Source: JACCVL01 sp963704295
GTDB lineage: Bacteria; Actinomycetota; Actinomycetes; Propionibacteriales; Nocardioidaceae
Reading direction: 5' to 3'
Length of the DNA: 64,000 nt
Assembly (NCBI GenBank): GCA_963704295.1
Contig: OY969884.1
Span: forward strand, 496,001 to 560,000
Shown piece after piece: positions 1-8,543 of this stretch (positions are counted from its first letter, which is position 1; every line of letters begins with the position of its first letter). A model generated the notes under the pieces. That model was given only the letters and a program-made list of their open reading frames with translations, ran no database searches and had not been told where the DNA came from. A program made the position numbers and the translations under genes.

Positions 1-922
1 TGTCCGCGGTGCGTTCGCGCACCTTGTCCACCAGGGTGTCGGCGACCGGTCCGACCGCGACGACCGCTGAGATGGCCATGCACCGCTGGCCGGCCGAGCC
101 GTAGCCGGCGGCGACCAGGTGGTCGGCGGCGAAGTCGAGGTCGGCGTCGGGCATCACCACGGCATGATTCTTCGCTCCGCCGAGCGCCTGCACCCGCTTG
201 CCGCTCGCGTTGGCCCGCTCGTGCACGTAGCGCGCGATCGGTGTCGAGCCGACGAAGCTGACCGCGTCGACGCCCGGGTGGTCGAGCAGCGCGTCGACCA
301 CCTCCTTGTCGCCGTTGACGACGTTGAAGACACCGTCGGGCAGCCCGGCCTCGGCGTAGAGCCGGGCGACCAGCTCCGACGCTCCGGGCACCCGCTCGCT
401 CGGCTTCAGCACGAAGGTGTTCCCGCACGCGATGGCGACCGGGTGCATCCACATCGGCACCATCACCGGGAAGTTGAACGGGGTGATGCCGGCGCAGACA
501 CCCAGCGGCTGGCGGAACGAGTGCGAGTCGACCGACCCGGAGACCTGCTCGCTGAACTCGCCCTTGAGCAGCTGCGGGATCCCGCAGACGAAGTCCACCA
601 CCTCCCGGCCTCGAACGACCTCGCCGCGCGCGTCGTCGAGGGTCTTGCCGTGCTCCAGCGCGATCAGCCGGGCCAGCTCGTCGGTGTGCTGGACGACCAG
701 CTCGCGGAAGCGGAACAGGATCTGGACGCGAGCGGTGAGCGACGTCTGCGACCAGGACTCGAAGGCGATGCGAGCGGCTGCCACGGCCGCGTCGACGTCG
801 GCGGCGGTGCCGAGTCGCACCTGCGCCTGTGGGCGGCCTTCGGCAGGGTCGAAGACGTCACCGGTGCGGTCCCCGGTGCCGCCGGTCGCTGTTCCGCCGA
901 TCCAGTGCTCGATGGTGCGCAT
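1..922 (-). CDS. mmsA: CoA-acylating methylmalonate-semialdehyde dehydrogenase, 3' end outside window
   Basis: The reverse strand encodes a protein starting MRTIEHWIGG that reads without interruption off the left edge (about 307 of the usual ~500 residues seen). It has aldehyde dehydrogenase signatures: ITPFNFPVMVPMWMHP, LKPSERVPGAS, and GSAGQRCMAIS holding the catalytic cysteine; this last motif is characteristic of the acylating MmsA/IolA subfamily. That family converts malonate or methylmalonate semialdehyde to acetyl- or propionyl-CoA with NAD and CoA, the last step of inositol breakdown. Its ATG lies one base after the stop of the annotated iolD frame, and it is the last gene seen in a six-gene inositol operon. 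The IolD C-terminal motif lies in the same reading frame as this gene (see findings). Confidence 0.93.
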   Translation of the reverse strand, partial: MRTIEHWIGGTATGGTGDRTGDVFDPAEGRPQAQVRLGTAADVDAAVAAARIAFESWSQTSLTARVQILFRFRELVVQHTDELARLIALEHGKTLDDARGEVVRGREVVDFVCGIPQLLKGEFSEQVSGSVDSHSFRQPLGVCAGITPFNFPVMVPMWMHPVAIACGNTFVLKPSERVPGASELVARLYAEAGLPDGVFNVVNGDKEVVDALLDHPGVDAVSFVGSTPIARYVHERANASGKRVQALGGAKNHAVVMPDADLDFAADHLVAAGYGSAGQRCMAISAVVAVGPVADTLVDKVRERTAD

Positions 923-923
923 G

Positions 924-2909
924 TCAGCGTCCTGTCCGTCGGGGTGGCCTGAGGTCGTGATGGGACGAAGGTAGGTCCGTTGCGTGGCCTTGTGCTGCTC
1001 GTAGGTCCGCCGGGCCTGCCGGGTGCTGTCCAGCCTGGAGACCTCGGCGACCGGCACGTCCCACCAGGCCGGGCTGTCCGGGGCCGGCACCAGGGGGTCG
1101 GTCTCGATGTGGATCACGGTGGTCCGGGCCGACTCGCGCGCCTTCTCCAGCGGCAGCGTGCAGCTCGCCCACGGTGCGCACGGCGGCCACGTCGGCGCCG
1201 AGGCTGGCCGCGTTGGCCGCGAGGTCGACCGGCAGCCGGTCGCCGTCGAGCCCGGTGTCGGTCCGGTAGCGGTAACGGGTGCCGAAACGCTGACTGCCGA
1301 GAGACTCGCTGAGCGCGCCGATCGAGGCGAAGCCGTGGTTCTGCACCAGGACGACCACCAGCTTGACCCCCTCGGCGACCGCGGTCACGAGCTCGGTCGC
1401 CATCATCAGGTACGAGCCGTCCCCGACCAGCACGACGACCTCACGGTCCTCGCCGAGCTCGTCGACGGCCAGCTTCACGCCCAGCCCACCGGCGATCTCG
1501 TAGCCCATGCAGGAGAAGCCGTACTCGACGTGGTAGCCCTTCCGGTCCCGGGTGCGCCACAGCTTGTGCAGGTCCCCGGGCATCGACCCGGCGGCACAGA
1601 CGACCACGTCCCTCGGCCCGGTGGCTGCATTCACCGCCCCCAGCACCTCCGACTGCGCGGGCAGCGGGTCGTGCCCGAGGGTGTACGCGCGCTCGACGGT
1701 CTCGTCCCACTCCCTGGCGGCGGCGGTGGCCCGCTCGGTCCAGCCGATGTCGGCCCGCCAGCCGACCAGGGCCGCCGTCAGCTCCTCGAGCCCCTCCCGG
1801 GCGTCCGCCACGAGGGCGACGGCCGACTGCTTGTGCGCGTCGAACGACGCGACGTTGAGGTTGACGAACCGGGTGTCGGAGGCGAACACCGAGCGGGAGG
1901 CGGTGGTGAAGTCACTCCACCGGGTGCCTACGCCGAGGACCACATCGGCCTCGGCCGCCAGCTCGTCGGCGGCGGTGGTGCCGGTGGCACCGATCGCGCC
2001 GACCGAGCGGGGGTGGTCGAACGCCAGCGCCCCCTTGCCCGCCTGCGTCTCGGCCACCGGTGCGCCGGTCGCCTCGGCGAAGGCCCGCAGGGCGTCGGTC
2101 GCACCGGAGTAGATCGTGCCGCCGCCCGTCACGACCAGCGGGCGGCGGGCGGTCCGGAGCACGTCGACCGCGCGGTGCAGGGCGGTCTGCTCGGGTCGCG
2201 GCCGGGTCACGTGCCACACCCGCGTCTCGAACAGCTCGACCGGCCAGTCGTGCGCCTCGGCCTGCACGTCCTGGGGCAGGGCCAGCGTGACCGCGCCGGT
2301 CTCCACCGGGTCGGTCAGGACCCGCAGCGCAGCGAGCAGCGCGGACGGCAGCTGCTCGGGGCGGTTGATCCGGTCGAAGTAGCGCGACACCGGGCGGAGC
2401 GCGTCGTTGACGCTCAGATCCATGCTGCTCGGGTCCTCGAGCTCTTGCAGCACGGGGTTGGCCACCCGGGTGGCGAACACGTCGCCGGGCAGCAGCAGGA
2501 CCGGAATCCTGTTCACCGTGGCCAGCGCGGCGCCGGTGACCAGGTTGGTCGCACCCGGCCCGACCGACGTGGTGACGGCGAACGTCGCCAGCCGGTCCCG
2601 GTGCCGGGCGTAGCCGACGGCCGCGTGCACCATCGCCTGCTCGTTGCGTCCGAGCAGGTAGCGCAGCCGTGGGCGGTCCGGCTCCGCGCCGGACTCCGCA
2701 GCCAGCTCGTCCTCGAGCAGGGCCTGCCCGATGCCCGCGACGTTGCCGTGCCCGAAGATGCCCCAGCACCCGGCGACGAACCGGTTCCGGGTGCCGTCCC
2801 GCTCGACCTGCTGGGCGGCCAGGAAACGCACCACCGCCTGCGCCACGGTCAGCCGAACCGTGTGCTCGGGCGTCCTGGGCGTTGCGCCCGCGGCCGTCGT
2901 CTCGGTCAT
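924..2909 (-). CDS. iolD: 3D-(3,5/4)-trihydroxycyclohexane-1,2-dione hydrolase, C-terminus frameshifted
   Basis: ThDP-dependent enzyme that opens the ring of trihydroxycyclohexanedione in inositol catabolism. Domains run in the usual order: N-terminal pyrimidine-binding domain with the ThDP glutamate in LLGRNEQAMVHAAVGYA, central domain (RRPLVVTGGGTIYSGA), and C-terminal ThDP/Mg domain with VVVLVGDGSYLMM. Start ATG overlaps the iolB stop as ATGA. The family sequence is clear to about residue 583. After position ~1155 the frame changes to low-complexity sequence, while the expected ending (DSPAWWDVPVAEVS) is present in another frame. One extra base around 1151-1155 (near GCTGCCGCTGGAG on the coding strand) explains this. 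The stop at 924-926 therefore belongs to the shifted frame. Confidence 0.88.
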   Translation of the reverse strand: MTETTAAGATPRTPEHTVRLTVAQAVVRFLAAQQVERDGTRNRFVAGCWGIFGHGNVAGIGQALLEDELAAESGAEPDRPRLRYLLGRNEQAMVHAAVGYARHRDRLATFAVTTSVGPGATNLVTGAALATVNRIPVLLLPGDVFATRVANPVLQELEDPSSMDLSVNDALRPVSRYFDRINRPEQLPSALLAALRVLTDPVETGAVTLALPQDVQAEAHDWPVELFETRVWHVTRPRPEQTALHRAVDVLRTARRPLVVTGGGTIYSGATDALRAFAEATGAPVAETQAGKGALAFDHPRSVGAIGATGTTAADELAAEADVVLGVGTRWSDFTTASRSVFASDTRFVNLNVASFDAHKQSAVALVADAREGLEELTAALVGWRADIGWTERATAAAREWDETVERAYTLGHDPLPAQSEVLGAVNAATGPRDVVVCAAGSMPGDLHKLWRTRDRKGYHVEYGFSCMGYEIAGGLGVKLAVDELGEDREVVVLVGDGSYLMMATELVTAVAEGVKLVVVLVQNHGFASIGALSESLGSQRFGTRYRYRTDTGLDGDRLPVDLAANAASLGADVAAVRTVGELHAAAGEGARVGPDHRDPHRDRPPGAGPGQPGLVGRAGRRGLQAGQHPAGPADLRAAQGHATDLPSSHHDLRPPRRTGR

Positions 2910-3802
2910 GTCTCCACCCCCGCTCGCCCCGCCGGTCCGCCCAGGGGAAGCCGTGGATCGGTCAGCTGGTGCGACCAGCTCTCACGTACCCAAGCATGCG
3001 CCGGGTCGTCGCAGATCCGCCAGGCCCGCTCCCCCGGCCCCGCCATCACGTTCAGGTAGTACAGGTCGTAGCCGTCGGTCGCCATCGAGGGTCCGTGCCA
3101 CCCGAACGGCACCAGGACGACGTCACCGGTACGCACCTCCGCGAGCACGTCGACGTCGGCCGACTCGTGCCCGTAGACCCGCTGATAGCCCATCCCCGGA
3201 CCGCCGGGCCCGGGAGCGACCTCGAAGTAGTAGATCTCCTCCAGCACGCTCTCCCCCGGCCGGTCCTCGTCGTGCTTGTGCGGCGGCCAGCTGGACCAGT
3301 TGCCGGCGGGCGTCAGCACCTCGCAGACGATCAGGCGGTCGGCGTCGAGCACGTCGGGGGTGCCGAGGTTGTGCACCTGCCGGCTGGAGCGACCGGCACC
3401 GCGCATCTCGACCGGCACGTCCCGCGCCGGCAGGTACGCGACCGGGCGGGTCGCGTCGCAGCGGGCGGTGGCCAGGGCGAACCGGCCGCCCCCATGGCTG
3501 CGGAGAGTCGCGACGGCGTCCCGCGGGACGTAGAGGCTGTCGGTCGCGCCGGCGAAGACTCCGCTCCGCCCGGCGAGCTCGACCACCTGGCCGTCGACGT
3601 CGACCGTGCACCCCCCGGCCAGCGGCACCACCAGCGTCTCGCGACCAGCGGTAGCCAGCTCGGCGTGACCCTCCTCGCCGAGCGTCAGCACGCGGAGACC
3701 GGAGTAGGCCCAGCCGGCCCGGGCCGGCTCGACGTCGACTGCCACCGGTCCCGCCGCCGTCGAGCCCGCGGGCAGGTGCAGGTCACTCGTTCGCAGCGTC
3801 AT
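2906..3802 (-). CDS. iolB: 5-deoxy-glucuronate isomerase
   Basis: A 298-residue bicupin enzyme that isomerises 5-deoxy-glucuronate to 5-dehydro-2-deoxy-gluconate, between IolD and IolC in inositol degradation. Diagnostic stretches are HNLGTPDVLDADRLIVCEV, NWSSWPPHKHDED (metal-binding histidines), EEIYYFEV and VPFGWHGPSMA. The start was placed at ATG 3802 because MTLRTSDLHLPAG begins the conserved domain and this ATG overlaps the upstream stop as ATGA; the open frame continues upstream only as non-homologous sequence. The stop overlaps the iolD start in the same way. Length fits the family (about 270-300). Confidence 0.95.
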   Translation of the reverse strand: MTLRTSDLHLPAGSTAAGPVAVDVEPARAGWAYSGLRVLTLGEEGHAELATAGRETLVVPLAGGCTVDVDGQVVELAGRSGVFAGATDSLYVPRDAVATLRSHGGGRFALATARCDATRPVAYLPARDVPVEMRGAGRSSRQVHNLGTPDVLDADRLIVCEVLTPAGNWSSWPPHKHDEDRPGESVLEEIYYFEVAPGPGGPGMGYQRVYGHESADVDVLAEVRTGDVVLVPFGWHGPSMATDGYDLYYLNVMAGPGERAWRICDDPAHAWVRESWSHQLTDPRLPLGGPAGRAGVET

Positions 3803-4704
3803 CCCATCAGCTCCACGGTGGCGTCGACCGCGCCGGCCACGTCGTCGTCGTGGGGGTAGAGCAGCGAGCGGCCCACCACCATCCCGGCGGCGGCGGGGTG
3901 CGCAAGCGCCTGGCGCCAGGCGTCGCGCTGCGCACCCTGGTCGTCGGCGACCTCGCCACCGAGCAGCACGACGGGCAGGGTCGTCGCGCTGAGCACGTCC
4001 TGCATGTCCGGGACCACCGGCAGCTTCAGCCAGGTGTAGGCGGAGGTGCCGCCGAGCCCGGCCGCGACCGAGGCGGAGCGGATCACCGCCTCGGTCGTCA
4101 GCACGTTGCGGACCCGGCCGTCCACCCGCTCGGAGACGAACGGCTCGACCATGGCCATCAGCCCGCGTGCGGCGAGCTCGTCGACCGCGGCCGAGCACGC
4201 CTGGAGGGTCGGCGCGGTGCTGGGGTCCTGTGGGTCGATCCGCAGCAGCATCTTGCCGCCCTGCAGACCGGTGGCAGCGACGGCCGCAGCCGAGTAGCCG
4301 GTGAAGCGGTCGTCGATCTCGAAGACGGTGCCTGCCAGCCCGCCCCGGTTCATGGAACCGACCACGACCTTGCCGTCCAGTGCACCCAGCAGGATCAGGT
4401 CCTCGACGACGTCGGCGGTGCCCAGGACGCCGTCCACCCCGGGCCGGGACAGCGCGACGCACAGCCGTTCCAGCAGGTCGAATCGGTCCGCCATCGCCAG
4501 CGGCCGGGCGCCGGCCCGCAGCGCGCCGCGGGCCGGGTGGTCCGCGGCAACCAGCAGCAACCGTCCGGTCTCACCGGTGAGAGCGGCGGGCCGGCGGCGG
4601 GCGGCGGCGGCCCGGGCGATCCGCTCCGGTTCGCGGACGCGGGTCGCCACGAGGTCCTGGACACCCACCGCGGCGGGGGCCGGGGGCAGCGAGGATCCGG
4701 TCAC
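3799..4704 (-). CDS. Cgl0159-family (beta/alpha)8 aldolase-like protein of the iol operon
   Basis: A 301-residue TIM-barrel protein resembling the Cgl0159 family found in actinobacterial inositol clusters. Landmarks are LLLVAADHPARGALRAG near the N-terminus, VVGSMNRGG, KMLLRIDPQDPSTAPTL with a probable Schiff-base lysine region, and LKLPVVPDM. The most likely role is cleavage of 2-deoxy-5-keto-gluconate 6-phosphate (the IolJ step), inferred because no other aldolase is present in the operon and the gene sits directly after the kinase. Start is GTG 4704, overlapping the iolC stop as GTGA; the stop overlaps iolB as ATGA. The family name is confident; the exact reaction is inference. Confidence 0.82.
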   Translation of the reverse strand: MTGSSLPPAPAAVGVQDLVATRVREPERIARAAAARRRPAALTGETGRLLLVAADHPARGALRAGARPLAMADRFDLLERLCVALSRPGVDGVLGTADVVEDLILLGALDGKVVVGSMNRGGLAGTVFEIDDRFTGYSAAAVAATGLQGGKMLLRIDPQDPSTAPTLQACSAAVDELAARGLMAMVEPFVSERVDGRVRNVLTTEAVIRSASVAAGLGGTSAYTWLKLPVVPDMQDVLSATTLPVVLLGGEVADDQGAQRDAWRQALAHPAAAGMVVGRSLLYPHDDDVAGAVDATVELMG

Positions 4705-5657
4705 ACCATCGCCTCCACCTCGTCGGAGGTGGGCATGGCGTCGGCACAGGCCAGCCGGCCCGCCACCAGCGCGCCGGCCGCGTTGGCGAAGCCGAGCACG
4801 CGGGTCAGGTCCCAGCCGGCGAGCAGGCCATGGCACAACGCGCCGCCGAAGGCGTCTCCCGCACCCAGCCCGTTGACGACGTCGACCGGCACCGGGGGGA
4901 CGACGACGGTCCCGGTCGTGTCGTCGCCACGGACACCGCCAGGACCCTGTTTGACGACGGCGAGGTCGACCCCGGCAGCGCGCAGCGCCTTCGCTGCCGC
5001 GTCCGGTTCGCGCTCCCCGACCGCGGTCTCACACTCGTCCAGGTTGCCGACGGCGACGGAGACGTATGGCAGCGCCTCGACGTACGCGGCGTGAGCCGCG
5101 GCGCGGGAGGACCAGAACATCGGCCGGTAGTCGAGGTCGAAGACGGTGATGCCCCGGCGTCCCCGCAGCTCCAGCGCCGCCTGTGTCGCGGCCCGGCTCG
5201 GCTCCGCCGACAGGCCGGTGCCGGTCACCCAGAACACCTCCGCGTCGCGGATCGCCCCGGCCAGCGGCTCCGCGAGCACCTCGTCGGGACGGATCATCAG
5301 GTCCGGTGCGAGCGGGGTCCGGCCGTAGAAGTAGAGCGGGAAGGAGTCCGGCGGGAAGATCTCGCAGAACGTCACCGGAGTCTGCGTCCCCGGGACGGCC
5401 GCGACGAGACTGTCGTCCACGCCGAAGCCGCGGAGCGCGCGGTGCACGAACTCCCCGAACGGGTCGTCGCCGACCCGGGTGACCAGACCGGCGCGCCGGC
5501 CGTGCCGGGCGGCCGCGACCGCGACGTTGGTGGGGGAGCCGCCGAGGTACTTGCCGAAGGAGGCGACGTCGGCGAGGCCGACCCCGATCTGCTGCGGGTA
5601 GACGTCGACGCCGACCCGACCCATGGTCAGCACCTCGAAGCCCGGCCCGGCGGTCAT
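4701..5657 (-). CDS. iolC: 5-dehydro-2-deoxygluconokinase
   Basis: A 318-residue PfkB/ribokinase-family sugar kinase that phosphorylates 5-dehydro-2-deoxygluconate in inositol catabolism. It begins TMGRVGVDVYPQQIGVGL, typical of IolC, followed by the substrate-binding GGSPTNVAVAAARHG motif, FDLDYRPMFW, and the C-terminal GLGAGDAFGGALCHG with the catalytic aspartate. The ATG at 5657 overlaps the upstream stop as ATGA, and the stop overlaps the GTG of the aldolase gene, so translation across the operon looks coupled. The open frame upstream of this ATG has no family similarity. Confidence 0.94.
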   Translation of the reverse strand: MTAGPGFEVLTMGRVGVDVYPQQIGVGLADVASFGKYLGGSPTNVAVAAARHGRRAGLVTRVGDDPFGEFVHRALRGFGVDDSLVAAVPGTQTPVTFCEIFPPDSFPLYFYGRTPLAPDLMIRPDEVLAEPLAGAIRDAEVFWVTGTGLSAEPSRAATQAALELRGRRGITVFDLDYRPMFWSSRAAAHAAYVEALPYVSVAVGNLDECETAVGEREPDAAAKALRAAGVDLAVVKQGPGGVRGDDTTGTVVVPPVPVDVVNGLGAGDAFGGALCHGLLAGWDLTRVLGFANAAGALVAGRLACADAMPTSDEVEAMV

Positions 5658-6523
5658 CACGCGTCCACCCTGCGCAGGTAGTCCAGGCAGCGGGCCACGT
5701 CCGCGCGCGGACCGGCCTCGTCGGGGGCGGGCAGCATCACGTCCTGCTCGAGCACGTACCAGCCGGCGTAGCCGGCCGCCTGCAGGATTCGCACGATGCG
5801 GGCGATGTCGACGTCGCCGGCGCCGAGGGGCCGGAACAGCCCGGCCCGGACGGCGTCGCCGAACGGCAGGTCGCCGGCCACCACCCGCGATGCCAGCGCC
5901 GCGTCCACGTCCTTGAGGTGCACGTGGCCGACGCGGCCGGCATGCGCAGCGGTCAGCGCGACCGGATCCGTGCCGCCCACAAGCAGGTGGCCGGTGTCGA
6001 GGCACAGGCTCACCCGGGACCCCTCGATGACCCGGTCCACCTCGGAGCGGGTCTCCACCACGGTGCCCACGTGCGGGTGCAGCGTGGCGAGCACGCCACG
6101 CTCCGCGGCGTGCGCCGCGACCCGGTCCAGCGTGCCGAGCAGCACCCGCCACTGCCCGTCGTCCAGCACCGGCCGGGCGTCGTAGCCGAGCCCGCCACCG
6201 GCAGCGGCGAGCACCATCACCCGTGCCCCGGCGGCGAGGCACGCGTCCAGGTAGGCGTCGACCGTCGGCATCGGGTCGCGCGACTCGTCGTGCAGCGGCA
6301 CCGGCAGGAAGCCACCGACCGCCTCGAGGTCGTAGGAGGTGAGCACCGCGGCCTTGTCGGCCGGGTCGTCAGGGAGGAACCCGGCCGGGCCGAACTCCGT
6401 CGCCGCCAGCCCGAGCTCGCGCATCTGCATGAGCACCGTGTCGGGCTCCATCTGGTGCCCCCATCCGGGGACCTCGCACACACCCCAGGAGATCGGAGCA
6501 CCTGCGACCCGGTCCAGCCTCAT
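5657..6523 (-). CDS. Sugar phosphate isomerase/epimerase, probable inosose dehydratase-like
   Basis: A 288-residue xylose-isomerase-like TIM-barrel protein and first gene of the inositol operon. It opens with APISWGVCEVPGWGHQ, a signature of IolE/IolH-type proteins from actinobacterial inositol clusters. Metal-binding positions are suggested in LATLHPHVGTVVE, SLCLDTGHLLVGG and VGHVHLKDVD. It probably dehydrates scyllo-inosose (IolE role), but IolI- or IolH-like isomerase activity cannot be excluded. ATG 6523 is preceded by GAGAGGAG as ribosome-binding site and lies next to the divergent GntR regulator. No inositol dehydrogenase (iolG) is visible in the window, so that step must be encoded elsewhere. 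Confidence 0.82.
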   Translation of the reverse strand: MRLDRVAGAPISWGVCEVPGWGHQMEPDTVLMQMRELGLAATEFGPAGFLPDDPADKAAVLTSYDLEAVGGFLPVPLHDESRDPMPTVDAYLDACLAAGARVMVLAAAGGGLGYDARPVLDDGQWRVLLGTLDRVAAHAAERGVLATLHPHVGTVVETRSEVDRVIEGSRVSLCLDTGHLLVGGTDPVALTAAHAGRVGHVHLKDVDAALASRVVAGDLPFGDAVRAGLFRPLGAGDVDIARIVRILQAAGYAGWYVLEQDVMLPAPDEAGPRADVARCLDYLRRVDA

Positions 6524-6595
6524 GCGGCGACGTGCTCCTCTCAGCCCCCGATGACGATCGTGCTGCCGCCGAGTGTTGTCGGGGTCCGGAGAGGC

Positions 6596-6616
6596 TGTCA
6601 AGGTTTTGTATTGACA
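6596..6616. promoter_or_regulatory. Candidate iol operator in divergent promoter region
   Basis: The 120-base gap between the inositol operon and gntR holds an inverted repeat TGTCAA-N9-TTGACA in an AT-rich patch that is unusual for this genome. A further ATTGACG follows directly at 6617-6624, giving a direct repeat of ATTGAC. The two half-sites also resemble -35 hexamers on opposite strands, so a bound repressor could block both transcripts. GntR autoregulation through such palindromes is common; binding here is inferred. Confidence 0.5.
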
Positions 6617-6643
6617 TATTGACGTCCATGCCTCGGGAGACGG

Positions 6644-7396
6644 ATGCTGGACACCATGGGAGAGCAGCCGTGGATCGCGCTCGACCGGTCGAGTCCGGTC
6701 CCGCTGTACTTCCAGGTGGCCGAACAGTTGGAACGCGCGATCGTCGACGGCAACCTCTCCCCCGGTGACCGGATCCGCAACGAGGTAGCGCTGGCGGCGT
6801 CGCTCGGACTGTCCCGGCCGACGTTGCGCCAGGCCATCCAGGTGCTCGTGGACAAGGGGATGCTGGTCCGCAAGCGCGGTGTGGGCACCCAGGTGGTGGG
6901 CAGCCAGATTCGCCGGCCGGTCGAGCTCACCAGCCTGTACGACGACCTGGTCCGCGGCGGACAGCACCCGCACACCGAGGTGCTGGGCTGTGAGGTGATG
7001 GAGTCGTCCGACGAGGTGTCCCACGAGCTGGGAATCCCGCCGGGCACAGCGGTGTGGTCCCTCGAGCGGCTGCGCCGGGTTTCCGACGAGCCACTGGCGC
7101 TGCTGCACAACTTCCTGCCCGTCGACGTCGTGGACCTGCGCGCCGCGGATCTCGAGACCGAGGGTCTGTACGCCCGGCTGCGCCGGGCCGGGATCCTGCT
7201 GCGGGTCGCCAACCAGCGGATCGGTGCCCGCCGAGCGGAAGCCCGCGAGGCGCGGCTCCTGGACGAGCGCCGCGGTGCCCCGCTGCTGACCATGCAGCGA
7301 GTGGCCTACGACGACGGCGGCCGGGCGGTGGAGTACGGCGACCACACCTACCGACCGGAGCGCTACTCCTTCGAGCTCACCCTCGTCGACCGGTAG
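6644..7396 (+). CDS. GntR-family (HutC type) transcriptional regulator, probable iol repressor
   Basis: A 250-residue regulator with an N-terminal winged helix (residues about 15-80: PLYFQVAEQLERAI, SLGLSRPTLRQAIQ, GMLVRKRGVGTQV) and a C-terminal UTRA effector domain (about 95-245). It is divergent from the inositol operon, so inositol-pathway control is the likely role. The start at 6644 has GGGAG just upstream; an internal ATG at 6656 is possible. Its 3' end overlaps the convergent ROK kinase gene by 34 bases. Confidence 0.88.
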   Translation: MLDTMGEQPWIALDRSSPVPLYFQVAEQLERAIVDGNLSPGDRIRNEVALAASLGLSRPTLRQAIQVLVDKGMLVRKRGVGTQVVGSQIRRPVELTSLYDDLVRGGQHPHTEVLGCEVMESSDEVSHELGIPPGTAVWSLERLRRVSDEPLALLHNFLPVDVVDLRAADLETEGLYARLRRAGILLRVANQRIGARRAEAREARLLDERRGAPLLTMQRVAYDDGGRAVEYGDHTYRPERYSFELTLVDR

Positions 7397-8472
7397 CCCA
7401 GCCCGGGGCTGCTGCCCTCCGCCCAGCGCTGGCCGAGCCGGGTCACCGGCGATCCGCCCTCGCCGACCCAGGACCGGCGCGAGGAGCGAGACCCGCGGGA
7501 GCGCCGGCTGCGCGCCCGCCGCGACCGGGCCAGGTCGGCGGCACCGACCAGACCGGCCTCGTTGCCCAGGTGTGCCTTGACGATCCGAGCCTCCGGGCGG
7601 AAGCCGCGGCCGGTCAGCGTGCGGCGGAACGCGTCCCGCGCCGGGGCCAGCAGCAGCTCCCCCGCCTCGGAGACCCCGCCGCCGACGACGAACAGGCCGG
7701 TGTCGAGGGCGGCGGCCAGGCCGGCCATGCCGACGCCGAGCCACTGCCCGACCTCAGCGAGCAGCTCCTGAGCTGCCGGATCGCCACCGCGAGCCGCCTC
7801 GGACACCATCGGGCCGGTGATCTCCTCCGGCGGAACCCCGATGGCCTCGAGCATCGGCTGCGCGCGGGGGGACCGGGTGTGGGCCATCTCGCGCGCCTCA
7901 CGGACCAGCGCGTTGCCGCTGGCGTACTGCTCCCAGCAGCCGCGGTTGCCGCACTCGCACCGGTGCCCGTTCGGGACCACCTGCATGTGACCGAACTCGC
8001 CGGCCATGCCGTGCCGGCCGCGATAGAGGTGCCCGCCCATCATCATCGCGCCACCGATGCCGGTGCCGAGCGTGATGCAGACCAGGTCCTCCTCGCGCTG
8101 CGCGGCGCCGAAGCGGAACTCGGCCCAGGCCGCCGCGTTGGCGTCGTTCTCCACCACCACCGAGAGCCCGATCCGGCGCTGTACGGCGTCCCGCAGCGGC
8201 TCGTGCCGCCAGGCCAGGTGTGGGGCGAACAACACGGTGGACCGGGTGATGTCGACGAAGCCCGCGGCGCCGATGCCCACGCCCACGACGACATGGCGAG
8301 ACCGCAACTCGCCGACCACGTCGGCGATGGTGTCCTCGACCTCGGTCGGGCTGGTGTTCGGGGTGGTCCGGCGGGTGCGGTCGACCACGTTGCCGTCCGG
8401 GTCGACGACTCCGGCGGCGACCTTGGTGCCCCCGATGTCGATCCCGATCGCGAGGCGCTCCAGCAGCGGCAC
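7363..8472 (-). CDS. ROK-family sugar kinase (glucokinase-like)
   Basis: A 369-residue ROK kinase with an N-terminal ATP-binding motif (GIDIGGTKVAAGVV), the catalytic region ENDANAAAWAEFRFG, the LGTGIGGAMM loop and the zinc-binding CECGNRGCWEQYASG motif. The family phosphorylates glucose or related sugars; substrate is not certain. The C-terminal ~45 residues are arginine/serine-rich, fall outside the ROK fold and overlap gntR on the other strand, so the true end of the folded domain is near residue 315. GTG 8472 is preceded by GGGAGGA. It is a clear paralogue of the kinase at 10020-10976. Confidence 0.9.
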   Translation of the reverse strand: MPLLERLAIGIDIGGTKVAAGVVDPDGNVVDRTRRTTPNTSPTEVEDTIADVVGELRSRHVVVGVGIGAAGFVDITRSTVLFAPHLAWRHEPLRDAVQRRIGLSVVVENDANAAAWAEFRFGAAQREEDLVCITLGTGIGGAMMMGGHLYRGRHGMAGEFGHMQVVPNGHRCECGNRGCWEQYASGNALVREAREMAHTRSPRAQPMLEAIGVPPEEITGPMVSEAARGGDPAAQELLAEVGQWLGVGMAGLAAALDTGLFVVGGGVSEAGELLLAPARDAFRRTLTGRGFRPEARIVKAHLGNEAGLVGAADLARSRRARSRRSRGSRSSRRSWVGEGGSPVTRLGQRWAEGSSPGLGYRSTRVSSKE

Positions 8473-8543
8473 GGGAGCATCCTCCCAGACGCCCCGGCCG
8501 AGCCCGCCTTGCCGCTGTCACCCTGGTCGGCGAGAGTGGCCGA

